7,498 nucleotides of DNA from Nocardiopsaceae bacterium (GCA_031254715.1 JAIRTY010000552.1:1-7498); one strand, 5' to 3'. Shown: positions 1 through 7,498, counted from the first letter of the stretch. Translations and numbers: made by a program. The notes: generated by a model not told the origin, from the sequence alone.

Positions 1-541
1 CGACCTGGTGCCGGCCGCCGTCACAGCGGAACGGATGCGCTCTGGCGAGATCGAGGAGCTCCGCTTCCCCCGCAATCCGCTCGACGTGCTCGCGCAGCAG
101 GTCATCGCGATGACCGCGATGGACGACTGGGACGTCGGTGAACTTGAGCGCATGGTCCGCCGCGCCGCGCCGTTCAGCTCCCTGTCGACCCAGGTGCTGT
201 ACGCGGTTCTGGACATGCTGTCGGGCCGGTACCCGAGCGAGGAGTTCGCCGGCCTGCGCCCGCGGGTGGTGTGGGACCGGGTCGAGGGCACGCTGCGCGG
301 CCGGCCGGGCGGCCAGCCGCTGGCGGTCACCAGCGGCGGGACGATTCCTGACCGCGGCCTGTTCGGCGTGTTCCTGGCGGGCAAGCAGACGTCGCGCGTC
401 GGCGAGCTGGATGAGGAGATGGTGTACGAGTCCCGCGTCGGCGACGTGTTCGTGCTCGGCGCCAGCTCTTGGCGGATCGAGGACATCACCGCCGACCGGG
501 TGCTGGTCTCGCCTGCCCCGGGCCGGCCGGGCCGGCTGCCC

Positions 542-2008
<1,467 letters not shown>

Positions 2009-2066
2009 TACCGGACACCTACCCGGGATACGGCATGCTCCCCGTCCATCACGTCCTAATTACATA

Positions 2067-2095
2067 TTGACTTCCTAATATCAGTAGGAAATACT
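2067..2095 (+). promoter_or_regulatory. Probable promoter of the tetR operon (leaderless)
   Basis: TTGACT at 2067-2072 matches five of six -35 consensus bases. AATACT at 2090-2095 matches four of six -10 bases, and the spacer is exactly 17 bases. A start point seven bases after the -10 would be base 2102, the A of the tetR ATG, which predicts a leaderless transcript. This fits the weak Shine-Dalgarno upstream of that ATG: AGGA at 2086-2089 lies 12 bases away. The site lies in a short AT-rich island within otherwise very GC-rich DNA. Confidence 0.6.
2072..2090. promoter_or_regulatory. Palindromic operator candidate for the TetR-family regulator
   Basis: Arms TTCCTA (2072-2077) and TAGGAA (2085-2090) are perfect reverse complements separated by 7 bases. 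The 19-bp size is usual for a TetR-dimer operator. The palindrome fills the spacer between the proposed -35 and -10 boxes, so occupancy should block RNA polymerase and give autorepression. It lies 64 bases upstream of the divergent otsA start, so an effect on otsA is possible. That TetR binds here is inferred from position only. Confidence 0.55.
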
Positions 2096-2101
2096 TCTTC
2101 C

Positions 2102-2809
2102 ATGAGGGAGGCCGTCCCCGCGCCCGCTCCGGCGAGCCGCCGCCAGCGCCGCCGCCAGGAGACGATCGAGGAGGTGCTCGGCATCGCGGTCGCGATCATG
2201 GCCGAGCAGGGCGTGGCCGGGCTGTCCACCGGCGAGATCGCGCGCCGGATGGGCATCCGGCCGCCGTCGCTGTACGGGTACTTCCCGTCCAAGCACGCGC
2301 TCTACGACGCGCTGTTCGCCCGCGGCGCGAAGAGCGTGCTCGCGGCGATGTCAGAGGTGTTCGCCGCGCCCGTCGCTGGCGACGGCACGCTGGCGGAGGT
2401 GATGCGCCGCGGCGGCGAGACGTTCGTCCGCTGGTCGCTGGAGCACCCGGCGTATTCCCAGCTGCTGTTCTGGCGCCCGGTGCCGGGGTTCACGCCGTCG
2501 CCGGAAGCCTACGAGCCCGCCCTCGAGCTGGTCGGCCTGAGCATCGAGCGGTTCGCCCGGCTGCAGCGGCTGGGGCTGCTGCGCCGCGACGTGCCCGCCG
2601 AGCAGATCCACCGGGACTGGACGATCCTCATCGCCGGCGTGGTCAGCCAGCAGCTTTCCAACGAGCCGGGGGCGGACTTCGGGACCGGCCGGTTCACGGC
2701 GGCGCTGCCCGGTCTCGCTGCCATGTTCGCCCGTCACTACGAGCCCTCCGCCACATCCGCGCCTACCGGGAGGGGAACCCATGCAGACCGCGATCGACCA
2801 GATCGATGA
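2102..2809 (+). CDS. TetR/AcrR-family transcriptional regulator
   Basis: This is a 235-residue one-component repressor, probably a dimer that leaves DNA when it binds a small ligand. A basic, Ala/Pro-rich tail (residues 1-18, with RRQRRR at 13-18) precedes the TetR DNA-binding domain. The recognition region is LSTGEIARRMGIRPPSLYGYF (residues 41-61), followed by SKHALYDALF. The C-terminal ligand domain contains EHPAYSQLLFW (114-124), which resembles the WHG-type TetR C-terminal domain. The next in-frame alternative start would remove the first DNA-binding helix, so ATG 2102 is the sensible start. The gene heads an operon: its last 29 bases overlap the start of the MBL-fold gene. The palindrome inside its own promoter suggests autoregulation. 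The ligand cannot be read from the sequence. Confidence 0.9.
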   Translation: MREAVPAPAPASRRQRRRQETIEEVLGIAVAIMAEQGVAGLSTGEIARRMGIRPPSLYGYFPSKHALYDALFARGAKSVLAAMSEVFAAPVAGDGTLAEVMRRGGETFVRWSLEHPAYSQLLFWRPVPGFTPSPEAYEPALELVGLSIERFARLQRLGLLRRDVPAEQIHRDWTILIAGVVSQQLSNEPGADFGTGRFTAALPGLAAMFARHYEPSATSAPTGRGTHADRDRPDR

Positions 2810-3623
2810 CCGCATCTACCGCATCTCAACCTTCGTCCCTGACGCCGCGCCAGGGGGCTTCACCTTCAACCAGTTCCTGATCGACGCCGAGGAACCACTG
2901 CTGTATCACACCGGGATGCGAGGTCTGTTCCCGGCGGTGCGGGCGGCGATCGAGCAGGTGCTGCCGGTGGCGCGGCTGCGCTGGATCGCCTTCGCCCATC
3001 TGGAGGCCGACGAGTGCGGCGCGATGAACGAGTTCCTCGAAGCCGCGCCGCACGCGCAGGTAGCGCACGGCGAGCTCGGGTGCGTGGTGTCACTGAACGA
3101 CCAGTGCGCGCGGCCGCCCCGGCCGCTGTCCGACGGCGAGGTCCTCGACATCGGCGGGGCGTCGCTGGCCCGCCGGATGACCGAGATCACCACCCCGCAC
3201 GTCCCGCACAACTGGGAGTCGCACATGTTCTTCGAGCAGGACAGCGGCACGCTGTTCTGCGGTGACCTGCTCAGCCAGGTCGGCAACGGGCCCGCCGTGA
3301 CGGGCGACGACCTGCTCGACGAGGCGATCGCCGCCGAGGAACTGTTCCACCAGACCTCGCTGGGCCCGGCGGTGCCTGCGACCTACCGCCGGCTGGCCGG
3401 CCTCGGGCCGCGGCGGCTCGCGATCATGCACGGCTCCAGCTACGACGGCGACTGCCCGGCCCTGCTGCGTGCCATGGCCGATGTGTACGAGCAGCGGTTC
3501 GGGTGCGGCGGGCAGAACACCGCGGCGCAGCCGCTGCCGGGGCAGGACGCGGCGGCGCAGCCGCTGCCGGGGCATGCCGGGGCAGCGGGGTCCGGGCCCG
3601 GCTCCGCCGGGGAGTCCCGGTGA
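2781..3623 (+). CDS. Metallo-beta-lactamase-fold protein, flavodiiron/ODP-like
   Basis: This is a 280-residue protein of the MBL superfamily. In place of the hydrolase motif H-x-H-x-D-H it has H73-L-E75-A-D77-E78 (in FAHLEADECG), the H-x-E-x-D pattern of oxygen-binding diiron (ODP) and flavodiiron proteins. Further candidate ligands are H143 (PHNWESHMFF, aligning with the flavodiiron HWPDSMF segment), D162 (FCGDLL) and H217 (IMHGSS). The H143-D162 spacing of 19 equals that of H146-D165 in Desulfovibrio gigas ROO. There is no flavodoxin domain. After about residue 241 the chain becomes a low-complexity Gly/Ala/Pro tail holding a 10-residue repeat. The start has a good ribosome site (GGGAGGGG, 2768-2775, spacer 5) inside the tetR 3' end. 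The stop overlaps the next start as GTGA, so coupled translation is likely. Oxygen or NO chemistry, or a redox-sensing role, is possible; the substrate is unknown. Confidence 0.82.
   Translation: MQTAIDQIDDRIYRISTFVPDAAPGGFTFNQFLIDAEEPLLYHTGMRGLFPAVRAAIEQVLPVARLRWIAFAHLEADECGAMNEFLEAAPHAQVAHGELGCVVSLNDQCARPPRPLSDGEVLDIGGASLARRMTEITTPHVPHNWESHMFFEQDSGTLFCGDLLSQVGNGPAVTGDDLLDEAIAAEELFHQTSLGPAVPATYRRLAGLGPRRLAIMHGSSYDGDCPALLRAMADVYEQRFGCGGQNTAAQPLPGQDAAAQPLPGHAGAAGSGPGSAGESR
3522..3574 (+). repeat. Two-copy in-frame tandem repeat, 30-bp period
   Basis: Twenty-three bases at 3522-3544 recur exactly at 3552-3574, one 30-bp period later. They encode two copies of AAQPLPG, each followed by Q or H, in the C-terminal tail of the MBL-fold protein. 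The period keeps the reading frame. The tail is outside the catalytic fold, so copy number could vary without harming the core. Confidence 0.85.
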
Positions 3624-4390
3624 CCGCGGCCGCCGCTGCGGCCACCGGGACCGGGCCGCGCCGGCCACGGCTCGGCCACGCCCTGGCGGGCCGCCTGGCG
3701 GCGGCCGAGTACACGCGGTGGGTGGCGCAGTTGCGGTCGCTCGCGCCGGCCGACTGGGAGCGCCCGACCGCGTGCCCGGCCTGGGATGTCCATGCCATGG
3801 CCTGTCACGTGCTCGGCATGGCCGAGTTCGCCGCGTCCCCGCTGGAGCAGGCGCGGCAGTTCCTGGCAGCCAGGCGCGCTGGCGGGTTCTTCCTGGACGC
3901 GCTGACCGGGCTGCAGGTTGCCAAGCACCGCCACCGTTCGCCCGCCGAGATCGTCGAACGGCTTGCTGCCACCGGGCCCCGGGCGGCCAGGGGGCGGGCC
4001 CGCATGCCCCGGCTCGTCCGGCAGGTACGGCTGCGGGAACAGCCGGTGGACGACACTGGCGCCAGCACCGAGGACTGGACGCTGGGGTTCCTCACCGACG
4101 TGATCCTCACCCGGGACCCGTGGCTGCACCGCAGCGACATCGCGGCTGCCACCGGCCGGGCCATGACCCTGACCGCCGGCCACGACGGGGTCCTGGTCGC
4201 CGATGTGGCCGCGGAGTGGGCGCAGCGCCACGGCCAGCCCTGCGCCCTGGTCCTCACCGGGCCCGCGGGCGGCCGCTGGCAGTGGGGCGCCGGCGGGCCG
4301 GGATATGAACTGGACGCGATCGAGTTCTGCCGGGTGGTGTCGGGCCGCGGCGCGGGCGAGGGCCTGCTGGCGACCCGGGTCCCCTTCTAA
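3620..4390 (+). CDS. Maleylpyruvate isomerase family, mycothiol-dependent (DinB-like) enzyme
   Basis: This is a 256-residue member of the DinB-like four-helix metalloenzyme family that uses mycothiol, the main low-molecular-weight thiol of actinobacteria. Family signs are WERPTACPAWDVHAMACHVLG (residues 46-66) and TRDPWLHRSDIA (164-175). Likely metal ligands are H63, D166 and H170. The D166-x3-H170 spacing fits the E-x3-H pair of Corynebacterium maleylpyruvate isomerase, with Asp replacing Glu. I chose GTG 3620 over the longer frame beginning at 3503: it overlaps the upstream stop as GTGA, has GGGGAG (3609-3614) five bases before it, and the extra N-terminus would be Arg/Ala low-complexity sequence antagonistic to the MBL-fold reading frame. 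The Ala-rich tail at residues 3-8 probably precedes the fold. Position suggests it acts on the same stress compound as its neighbour; the substrate is unknown and isomerase activity should not be assumed. Confidence 0.83.
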   Translation: MTAAAAAATGTGPRRPRLGHALAGRLAAAEYTRWVAQLRSLAPADWERPTACPAWDVHAMACHVLGMAEFAASPLEQARQFLAARRAGGFFLDALTGLQVAKHRHRSPAEIVERLAATGPRAARGRARMPRLVRQVRLREQPVDDTGASTEDWTLGFLTDVILTRDPWLHRSDIAAATGRAMTLTAGHDGVLVADVAAEWAQRHGQPCALVLTGPAGGRWQWGAGGPGYELDAIEFCRVVSGRGAGEGLLATRVPF

Positions 4391-6633
4391 CGGGCACTGC
4401 GATGAGCGGAACCGTTCGGCCTGCCTGCGGCGGGAGGTGTCGCGGCCGGCGCGGATAACGCGATCGCCAGCGGGATGGTGGCGGCCAGCGAGGTCCCTGC
4501 CCCGGCCACGCTGACGATCTCGAGCCTGCCCCCCAGCGCCTCGACGCGGTCCCGGAGGCCGATCAGGCCGGAGCCGCGGCCGGGGTCGGCTCCGCCATCC
4601 CCGTCGTCACGGACCAGCAGCCGCAGCGCGCCCTCCGCCACCCCCACGTCGACCTCCGCCACCGAGGCGCGGGCGTGCCTGGCGGCGTTGGTGAGCCCTT
4701 CCGACACGACGTAGTAGGCAGCCACCTCGGCCTGCCTGGGCAGCCGTCCGGTGACCCGCACGTTGAGCCGGACCGGCACGCCGGAGCGGCGGGCGAGGGC
4801 CTTCAGCGCCGGCGCCAGGCCGCCGCGCTCCAGCACCGCCGGGTGCAGCCCGCGCGCGAGCTTGCGCAGGTCCTCGACCACGCCGGTCACCTCCCGGGCG
4901 GTGCGGGAGTACTGCTCAGCGACCGCTTCCTGGCCGGGCGGCAGCTGCGCCTGCGCGGCCCGCAGCTCGAGCGCGATGGACAGCAACTGCTGCTGGGAAC
5001 CGTCGTGCAGGTCACGCTCGATGCGGCGGCGGGTCTCGTCGGCCGCCGCGACAACCCTGGCCCTGGAGGCGGTGAGCTGGGCGCGGTTCTCGCTGTTGGC
5101 GATCGCCATCGCGGCGAGCTCGGTGAAAGCGAGCATCCGCTCCTCGGTTCCTGGCGGCGGCGGCCTGGCATCGTCGGAGAACGCGATGATCGCGCCCCAG
5201 ACTCCGCCCTCGACCGTGATCGGGGTGCCGACCGAGGACCGGATTCCCTGCTCCCGCACCCAGGCCGGCAGTTCGCCCGGGATGCCGCGGTAATCGGTGA
5301 CGCGGGCCGGCGCCTGGGTCCGCCGCACCTGGCCGATGGTGGATCCCTCCGCGACCGGCCAGCACGAGTCCAGCGCGAGCCCCGGCATACCGGGCGTGCC
5401 CCAGGTGCCGACGACGGTCACCTGGTCCGGGGGCCCGAATCTGGCGACCGCCGCGCACTCCGCCTGCAGCACCCGGCCGGTCTCCTCGGCCACCGCCCCG
5501 AATACCTCGGGCGGCGGGACCCCGCGGGCGACCAGCGTGGCCACCCGCCGCAGCGCGGCCTGCTCGGCTGCGGACCGCCGCAGCTCTTCCTGGCCGGCCG
5601 CAAGGGAGAACGTCATCGCGTTCAGCGAGCGCTCCAGCGTGCCGATCTCGCCCCGGCCGGTCTCGGGCAGCCGCGCGGCCAGGTCGCCGCCAGCCACCTG
5701 GTCCGCCATCCGGGAGGCACGCCGGACCGGCCGGGCGACCGCCCGGGCCACCCAGCCGCCGGAGGCCAGGATGAGCACCACCGAGCCGGCCACCGCCGCC
5801 ACCGCCGCCACGACGGCCCGGTGGGCCGCGGCATCCACCTGGGCCGACCGGGCGGCCGCCAGCCTGGTCCCGGCCTGCTCGAACTGGCTGAACTGGGCGC
5901 GGAGCGTGTCGACCCGGTGCCGCCCGTCGGCGGTCAGCGCCGGGGTCCTGGCGGCTGCCAGGTTGCGCTGCGCGAGCGCCACCAGCGGATCGGAGTAGTC
6001 ATGCAGGTAGGACCCGACCCCCGCGGCGATCCGGCGGGCCTGGGCTTCCTGGGCCGGGCCGACCTGCCTGGCCAGCTGCACCAGGGTGCTGGCCAGGCCG
6101 GGGATCTGCCGCCTGGCCATCTGCCAGGGCTGGAGGAACGACGGCTGGCCGGTGATGATGTAACCACGCGCGCCGGTCTCGGTGTCGAGGACCAGCAATT
6201 CCAGTGAATCCGCGGCGATCAGCGATTTGCGGATGTGCCTGGCCCCGAGCGAGGCGTGGTGCTGGCTGCTGATCGCCGCCAGCAGCAGCGCGAAGGCGCC
6301 GCCGATGAGGAGGCACAGCACGATGCTGGCGGCGATGGTGCGGACGGTCAGGCCGGTGCGCGGGCGGGGCCCCCGGCGCGGACGGCTGCTGCGGGCAGGG
6401 GGCGGCGAAGCGGGAGAGCCGCCGCTCGGGTCCGCCGGGGGCGGAGCGGGAGGTCCGCCACGGGAGCCGGGAACGGGCGGGCAGGGAGGGCCACCACGTG
6501 AGCCGGGAACGGGCGGCCCGGGAGAGTCATCGCGTGAGCCGGGGAGGGGCGGAGGGGGCTGGCCCTCGCGCGAGCCGAGCAGGAGCGGCCTGCCAGCGCG
6601 CGACCGCCCGCGGCCCTCCCCCCGCGTGCCCAT
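4387..6633 (-). CDS. Membrane sensor histidine kinase (CHASE3-HAMP-GAF-HisKA_3)
   Basis: This is a 748-residue NarL-type sensor kinase. Layout: a cytoplasmic Pro/Gly/Arg-rich region (about 1-95) with four 12-residue repeats; TM1 (about 98-122); an extracytoplasmic CHASE3 domain (about 123-270, with DTETGARGYIITGQPSFLQPW at 150-170); TM2 (about 273-297); HAMP (about 298-350); GAF (about 365-515); HisKA_3 with phospho-acceptor H543 in ERDLHDGSQQQL; and HATPase_c with N649 (SEGLTNAARHA), DDGDGG (676-681) and GRGSGLIGL (685-693). All catalytic boxes are intact. ATG 6633 has GAGGGG four bases upstream. The open frame continues to 6876, but only as antisense of the divergent regulator gene. The TAG stop (4387-4389) overlaps the TAA of the convergent DinB-like gene, so no terminator separates them. 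The partner is almost certainly the divergent response regulator. The CHASE3 signal is unknown. Confidence 0.9.
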   Translation of the reverse strand: MGTRGEGRGRSRAGRPLLLGSREGQPPPPLPGSRDDSPGPPVPGSRGGPPCPPVPGSRGGPPAPPPADPSGGSPASPPPARSSRPRRGPRPRTGLTVRTIAASIVLCLLIGGAFALLLAAISSQHHASLGARHIRKSLIAADSLELLVLDTETGARGYIITGQPSFLQPWQMARRQIPGLASTLVQLARQVGPAQEAQARRIAAGVGSYLHDYSDPLVALAQRNLAAARTPALTADGRHRVDTLRAQFSQFEQAGTRLAAARSAQVDAAAHRAVVAAVAAVAGSVVLILASGGWVARAVARPVRRASRMADQVAGGDLAARLPETGRGEIGTLERSLNAMTFSLAAGQEELRRSAAEQAALRRVATLVARGVPPPEVFGAVAEETGRVLQAECAAVARFGPPDQVTVVGTWGTPGMPGLALDSCWPVAEGSTIGQVRRTQAPARVTDYRGIPGELPAWVREQGIRSSVGTPITVEGGVWGAIIAFSDDARPPPPGTEERMLAFTELAAMAIANSENRAQLTASRARVVAAADETRRRIERDLHDGSQQQLLSIALELRAAQAQLPPGQEAVAEQYSRTAREVTGVVEDLRKLARGLHPAVLERGGLAPALKALARRSGVPVRLNVRVTGRLPRQAEVAAYYVVSEGLTNAARHARASVAEVDVGVAEGALRLLVRDDGDGGADPGRGSGLIGLRDRVEALGGRLEIVSVAGAGTSLAATIPLAIALSAPAATPPAAGRPNGSAHRSAR
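6433..6576 (-). repeat. Four-copy 36-bp coding minisatellite in the kinase N-terminus
   Basis: Residues 20-67 of the kinase form four 12-residue units, each beginning GSR (G20, G32, G44, G56) and ending in a Pro-rich run such as PPVP. The units diverge outward; the two central ones (GSRGGPPCPP and GSRGGPPAPP) are closest. The period is exactly 36 bp and keeps frame. The region precedes TM1 and so should be a disordered cytoplasmic segment. Confidence 0.8.
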
Positions 6634-6709
6634 GACACCCCTCTGACCAGCGGCAACTGTCCGCTGGTGATGAGATACAACTAGTATCACTCTACGGTGA
6701 TGAGGAAAA
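6634..6709. promoter_or_regulatory. Divergent promoter/operator region between kinase and regulator genes
   Basis: This 76-base spacer contains an AT-richer core (about 6666-6709). GGTGATGAG occurs at 6666-6674 and again at 6696-6704, 30 bp apart. ATCAC at 6686-6690 is the inverse of the GTGAT cores at 6668-6672 and 6697-6701, making two overlapping palindromes. GATAC-N5-GTATC (6674-6688) is a further inverted repeat. This could be the binding site of the NarL-type regulator controlling both genes. TAGTAT (6682-6687) is a possible rightward -10, but I see no convincing -35 on either strand. Confidence 0.45.
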
Positions 6710-7423
6710 GTGGGAGATAAGCCGACACGGGTAGTACTGGCCGATGATGACACCCTGCTCCGGGAGGGAATCGCCAGCCTGCTGGAGCGCTCAGGCTTCG
6801 CCGTGGTCGGGCAGGCGCAGGACGCGCCGGGGCTGCTGGAACTGGTCCGCGAACATCGCCCCGACCTCGCCATCATCGATATCCGGATGCCACCGGACCA
6901 CCTGACCGAGGGCCTCGACGCGGCCCGGGCGATCAGGGCCGAGTCCGGCCAGACCGGGATACTGCTGTTGTCGGCCCACGCCGAGGTGGACGAGGCGACG
7001 GAACTGCTGGCGGCCGGGCACTCGGTCGGCTACCTGCTCAAGGACCGGGTGACCGACGTCGCTGAGTTCACCGAGACGGTCGAGCGGGTGGCGCAGGGGG
7101 CCTGCGTGGTCGATCCCGCCCTGGTGACCGAGCTCGTCACCGCCCGCCACCGGGATGACCCGCTGCAACAACTCACCGGCCGGGAGCGGGAGGTGCTCGC
7201 GCTGATGGCCGAGGGGCGGTCGAACGCGGGCATCGCCAGCAGGCTCTGGATCACCGAGGGAACGGTCGAGAAGCACGTGCGCAGCATCCTGTCCCGGATG
7301 CGGCTGTCGGAGACCGAGGACGACCACCGGCGGGTGCTGGCGGTCCTGGCCTACCTCGATTCCCGGTTACCGCCGGCCCGTTCGGCTTCCGGCCGGGCGC
7401 TGGCCCAGTCGGCTTCCTGCTGA
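6710..7423 (+). CDS. NarL/FixJ-family response regulator (REC-LuxR HTH)
   Basis: This is a 237-residue DNA-binding response regulator. The receiver domain (about 5-125) has the acidic pocket D12-D14 (VLADDDTLL), phospho-acceptor D57 (DLAIIDIRMPP), switch residue S88 (LLLSAH) and conserved K111 (YLLKDRV). The C-terminal LuxR-type HTH (about 153-212) has LTGREREVLALMAEGRSN and ITEGTVEKHVRSIL. The GTG start at 6710 is preceded by a close GAGGAAAA (6702-6709); no other in-frame start fits, and the receiver begins at once. The gene is divergent from the HisKA_3 kinase, the usual partner class for NarL-type regulators, but the two are normally co-transcribed, so this layout is less usual. A short Ala/Ser-rich tail (224-237) follows the HTH and lies in a 54-bp-period repeat that continues beyond the TGA. 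Confidence 0.92.
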   Translation: MGDKPTRVVLADDDTLLREGIASLLERSGFAVVGQAQDAPGLLELVREHRPDLAIIDIRMPPDHLTEGLDAARAIRAESGQTGILLLSAHAEVDEATELLAAGHSVGYLLKDRVTDVAEFTETVERVAQGACVVDPALVTELVTARHRDDPLQQLTGREREVLALMAEGRSNAGIASRLWITEGTVEKHVRSILSRMRLSETEDDHRRVLAVLAYLDSRLPPARSASGRALAQSASC

Positions 7424-7498
7424 CCGCTGGCTCGGCTGGCTTCCGGCCGCCCGCTGGCCCCGTCGGCCACGATGCGGCGGATCGCCGCTCCCGAAAGC
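7351..7498 (-). CDS. Possible 3' end of a convergent gene of unknown function (partial)
   Basis: A - strand frame is open from the right window edge to a TAG at 7353-7351. It would end ...AAIRRIVADGASGRPEASRA followed by a Glu/Ala/Arg-rich tail finishing AGGNRESR. AIRRIVADG looks more protein-like than the other frames, and the tail repeats ASGRPEA/ASARPEA. It would overlap the response regulator's 3' end by 73 bases, which is more than usual for convergent genes. In such GC-rich DNA an open frame of this length is weak evidence, and I do not recognise a family. Confidence 0.25.
   Translation of the reverse strand, partial: LSGAAIRRIVADGASGRPEASRASGQQEADWASARPEAERAGGNRESR
7384..7467. repeat. 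Imperfect direct repeat, 54-bp period, spanning the regulator stop codon
   Basis: Bases 7384-7413 recur at 7438-7467 with 27 of 30 matches. The first copy encodes the last residues of the response regulator (ASGRALAQSA). The second lies after the TGA in the same frame and would read ASGRPLAPSA. On the - strand both copies fall in one open frame. The duplication is clear; which strand it serves is not. Confidence 0.7.

Noticed and set aside
2060..2089. A defined otsA promoter on the - strand
   Set aside because: TATGTA (2065-2060) could be a -10, but no convincing -35 is found at the proper distance. The spacer must hold a promoter, but I cannot place it.
2351..2815. 154-residue - strand open frame opposite tetR, and 3090-3668 / 3440-4231 - strand frames opposite the next genes
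   Set aside because: All are antisense shadows of genes with clear family motifs and show no recognisable domain.
3503..3619. Longer start for the DinB-like gene
   Set aside because: It would overlap the MBL gene by 121 bases with Arg/Ala low-complexity sequence. GTG 3620 has a ribosome site and a standard GTGA overlap.
4675..6207. 510-residue + strand open frame
   Set aside because: It is antisense to the kinase, whose catalytic boxes are intact. The length reflects GC3 bias, not coding.
6634..6876. 81-residue N-terminal extension of the kinase from ATG 6876
   Set aside because: It is antisense to the response-regulator start and receiver domain. ATG 6633 has a good ribosome site and leads straight into the protein.

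Overview
The window looks like chromosomal DNA of a GC-rich actinomycete. Evidence for this is the very high G+C with strong GC3 bias, a gene of the mycothiol-dependent maleylpyruvate isomerase (DinB-like) family, actinobacterial-type Lhr and OtsA sequences, and a promoter geometry suggesting a leaderless mRNA. I see no tRNA, rRNA, CRISPR array, insertion sequence or phage gene. No stretch longer than 300 bases lacks a gene.

Left part (1-2008): the window opens inside an Lhr-type helicase gene on the + strand. Recognisable Lhr sequence stops near base 541. A trehalose-6-phosphate synthase gene (otsA) runs toward it from 2008 on the - strand. Neither gene has its own stop codon at the meeting point. 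The Lhr frame ends in an antisense otsA tail at 667, and the otsA frame stays open through antisense lhr to the left window edge. The two 3' ends have been joined, by a chromosomal rearrangement or by an assembly chimera, at a GC-rich fold-back near 530-557.

Middle part (2009-4390): a 93-base AT-rich spacer separates otsA from a divergent + strand operon of three overlapping genes. These encode a TetR-family repressor, a metallo-beta-lactamase-fold protein with the H-x-E-x-D metal motif of flavodiiron/ODP proteins, and a DinB-like mycothiol-dependent enzyme. The spacer holds a good -35/-10 pair whose expected start point falls on the tetR ATG, and a 19-bp palindrome sits exactly between the two boxes. 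This suggests autoregulation of a small stress or detoxification operon whose ligand and substrate are unknown.

Right part (4387-7498): a 748-residue CHASE3-HAMP-GAF-HisKA_3 sensor kinase on the - strand and a NarL/LuxR-type response regulator on the + strand are transcribed divergently from a 76-base spacer with repeated GTGAT/ATCAC elements. They probably form one two-component system. The kinase stop overlaps the stop of the DinB-like gene. The last bases may carry the 3' end of another - strand gene. Short in-frame tandem repeats (periods 30, 36 and 54 bp) occur at three gene ends.
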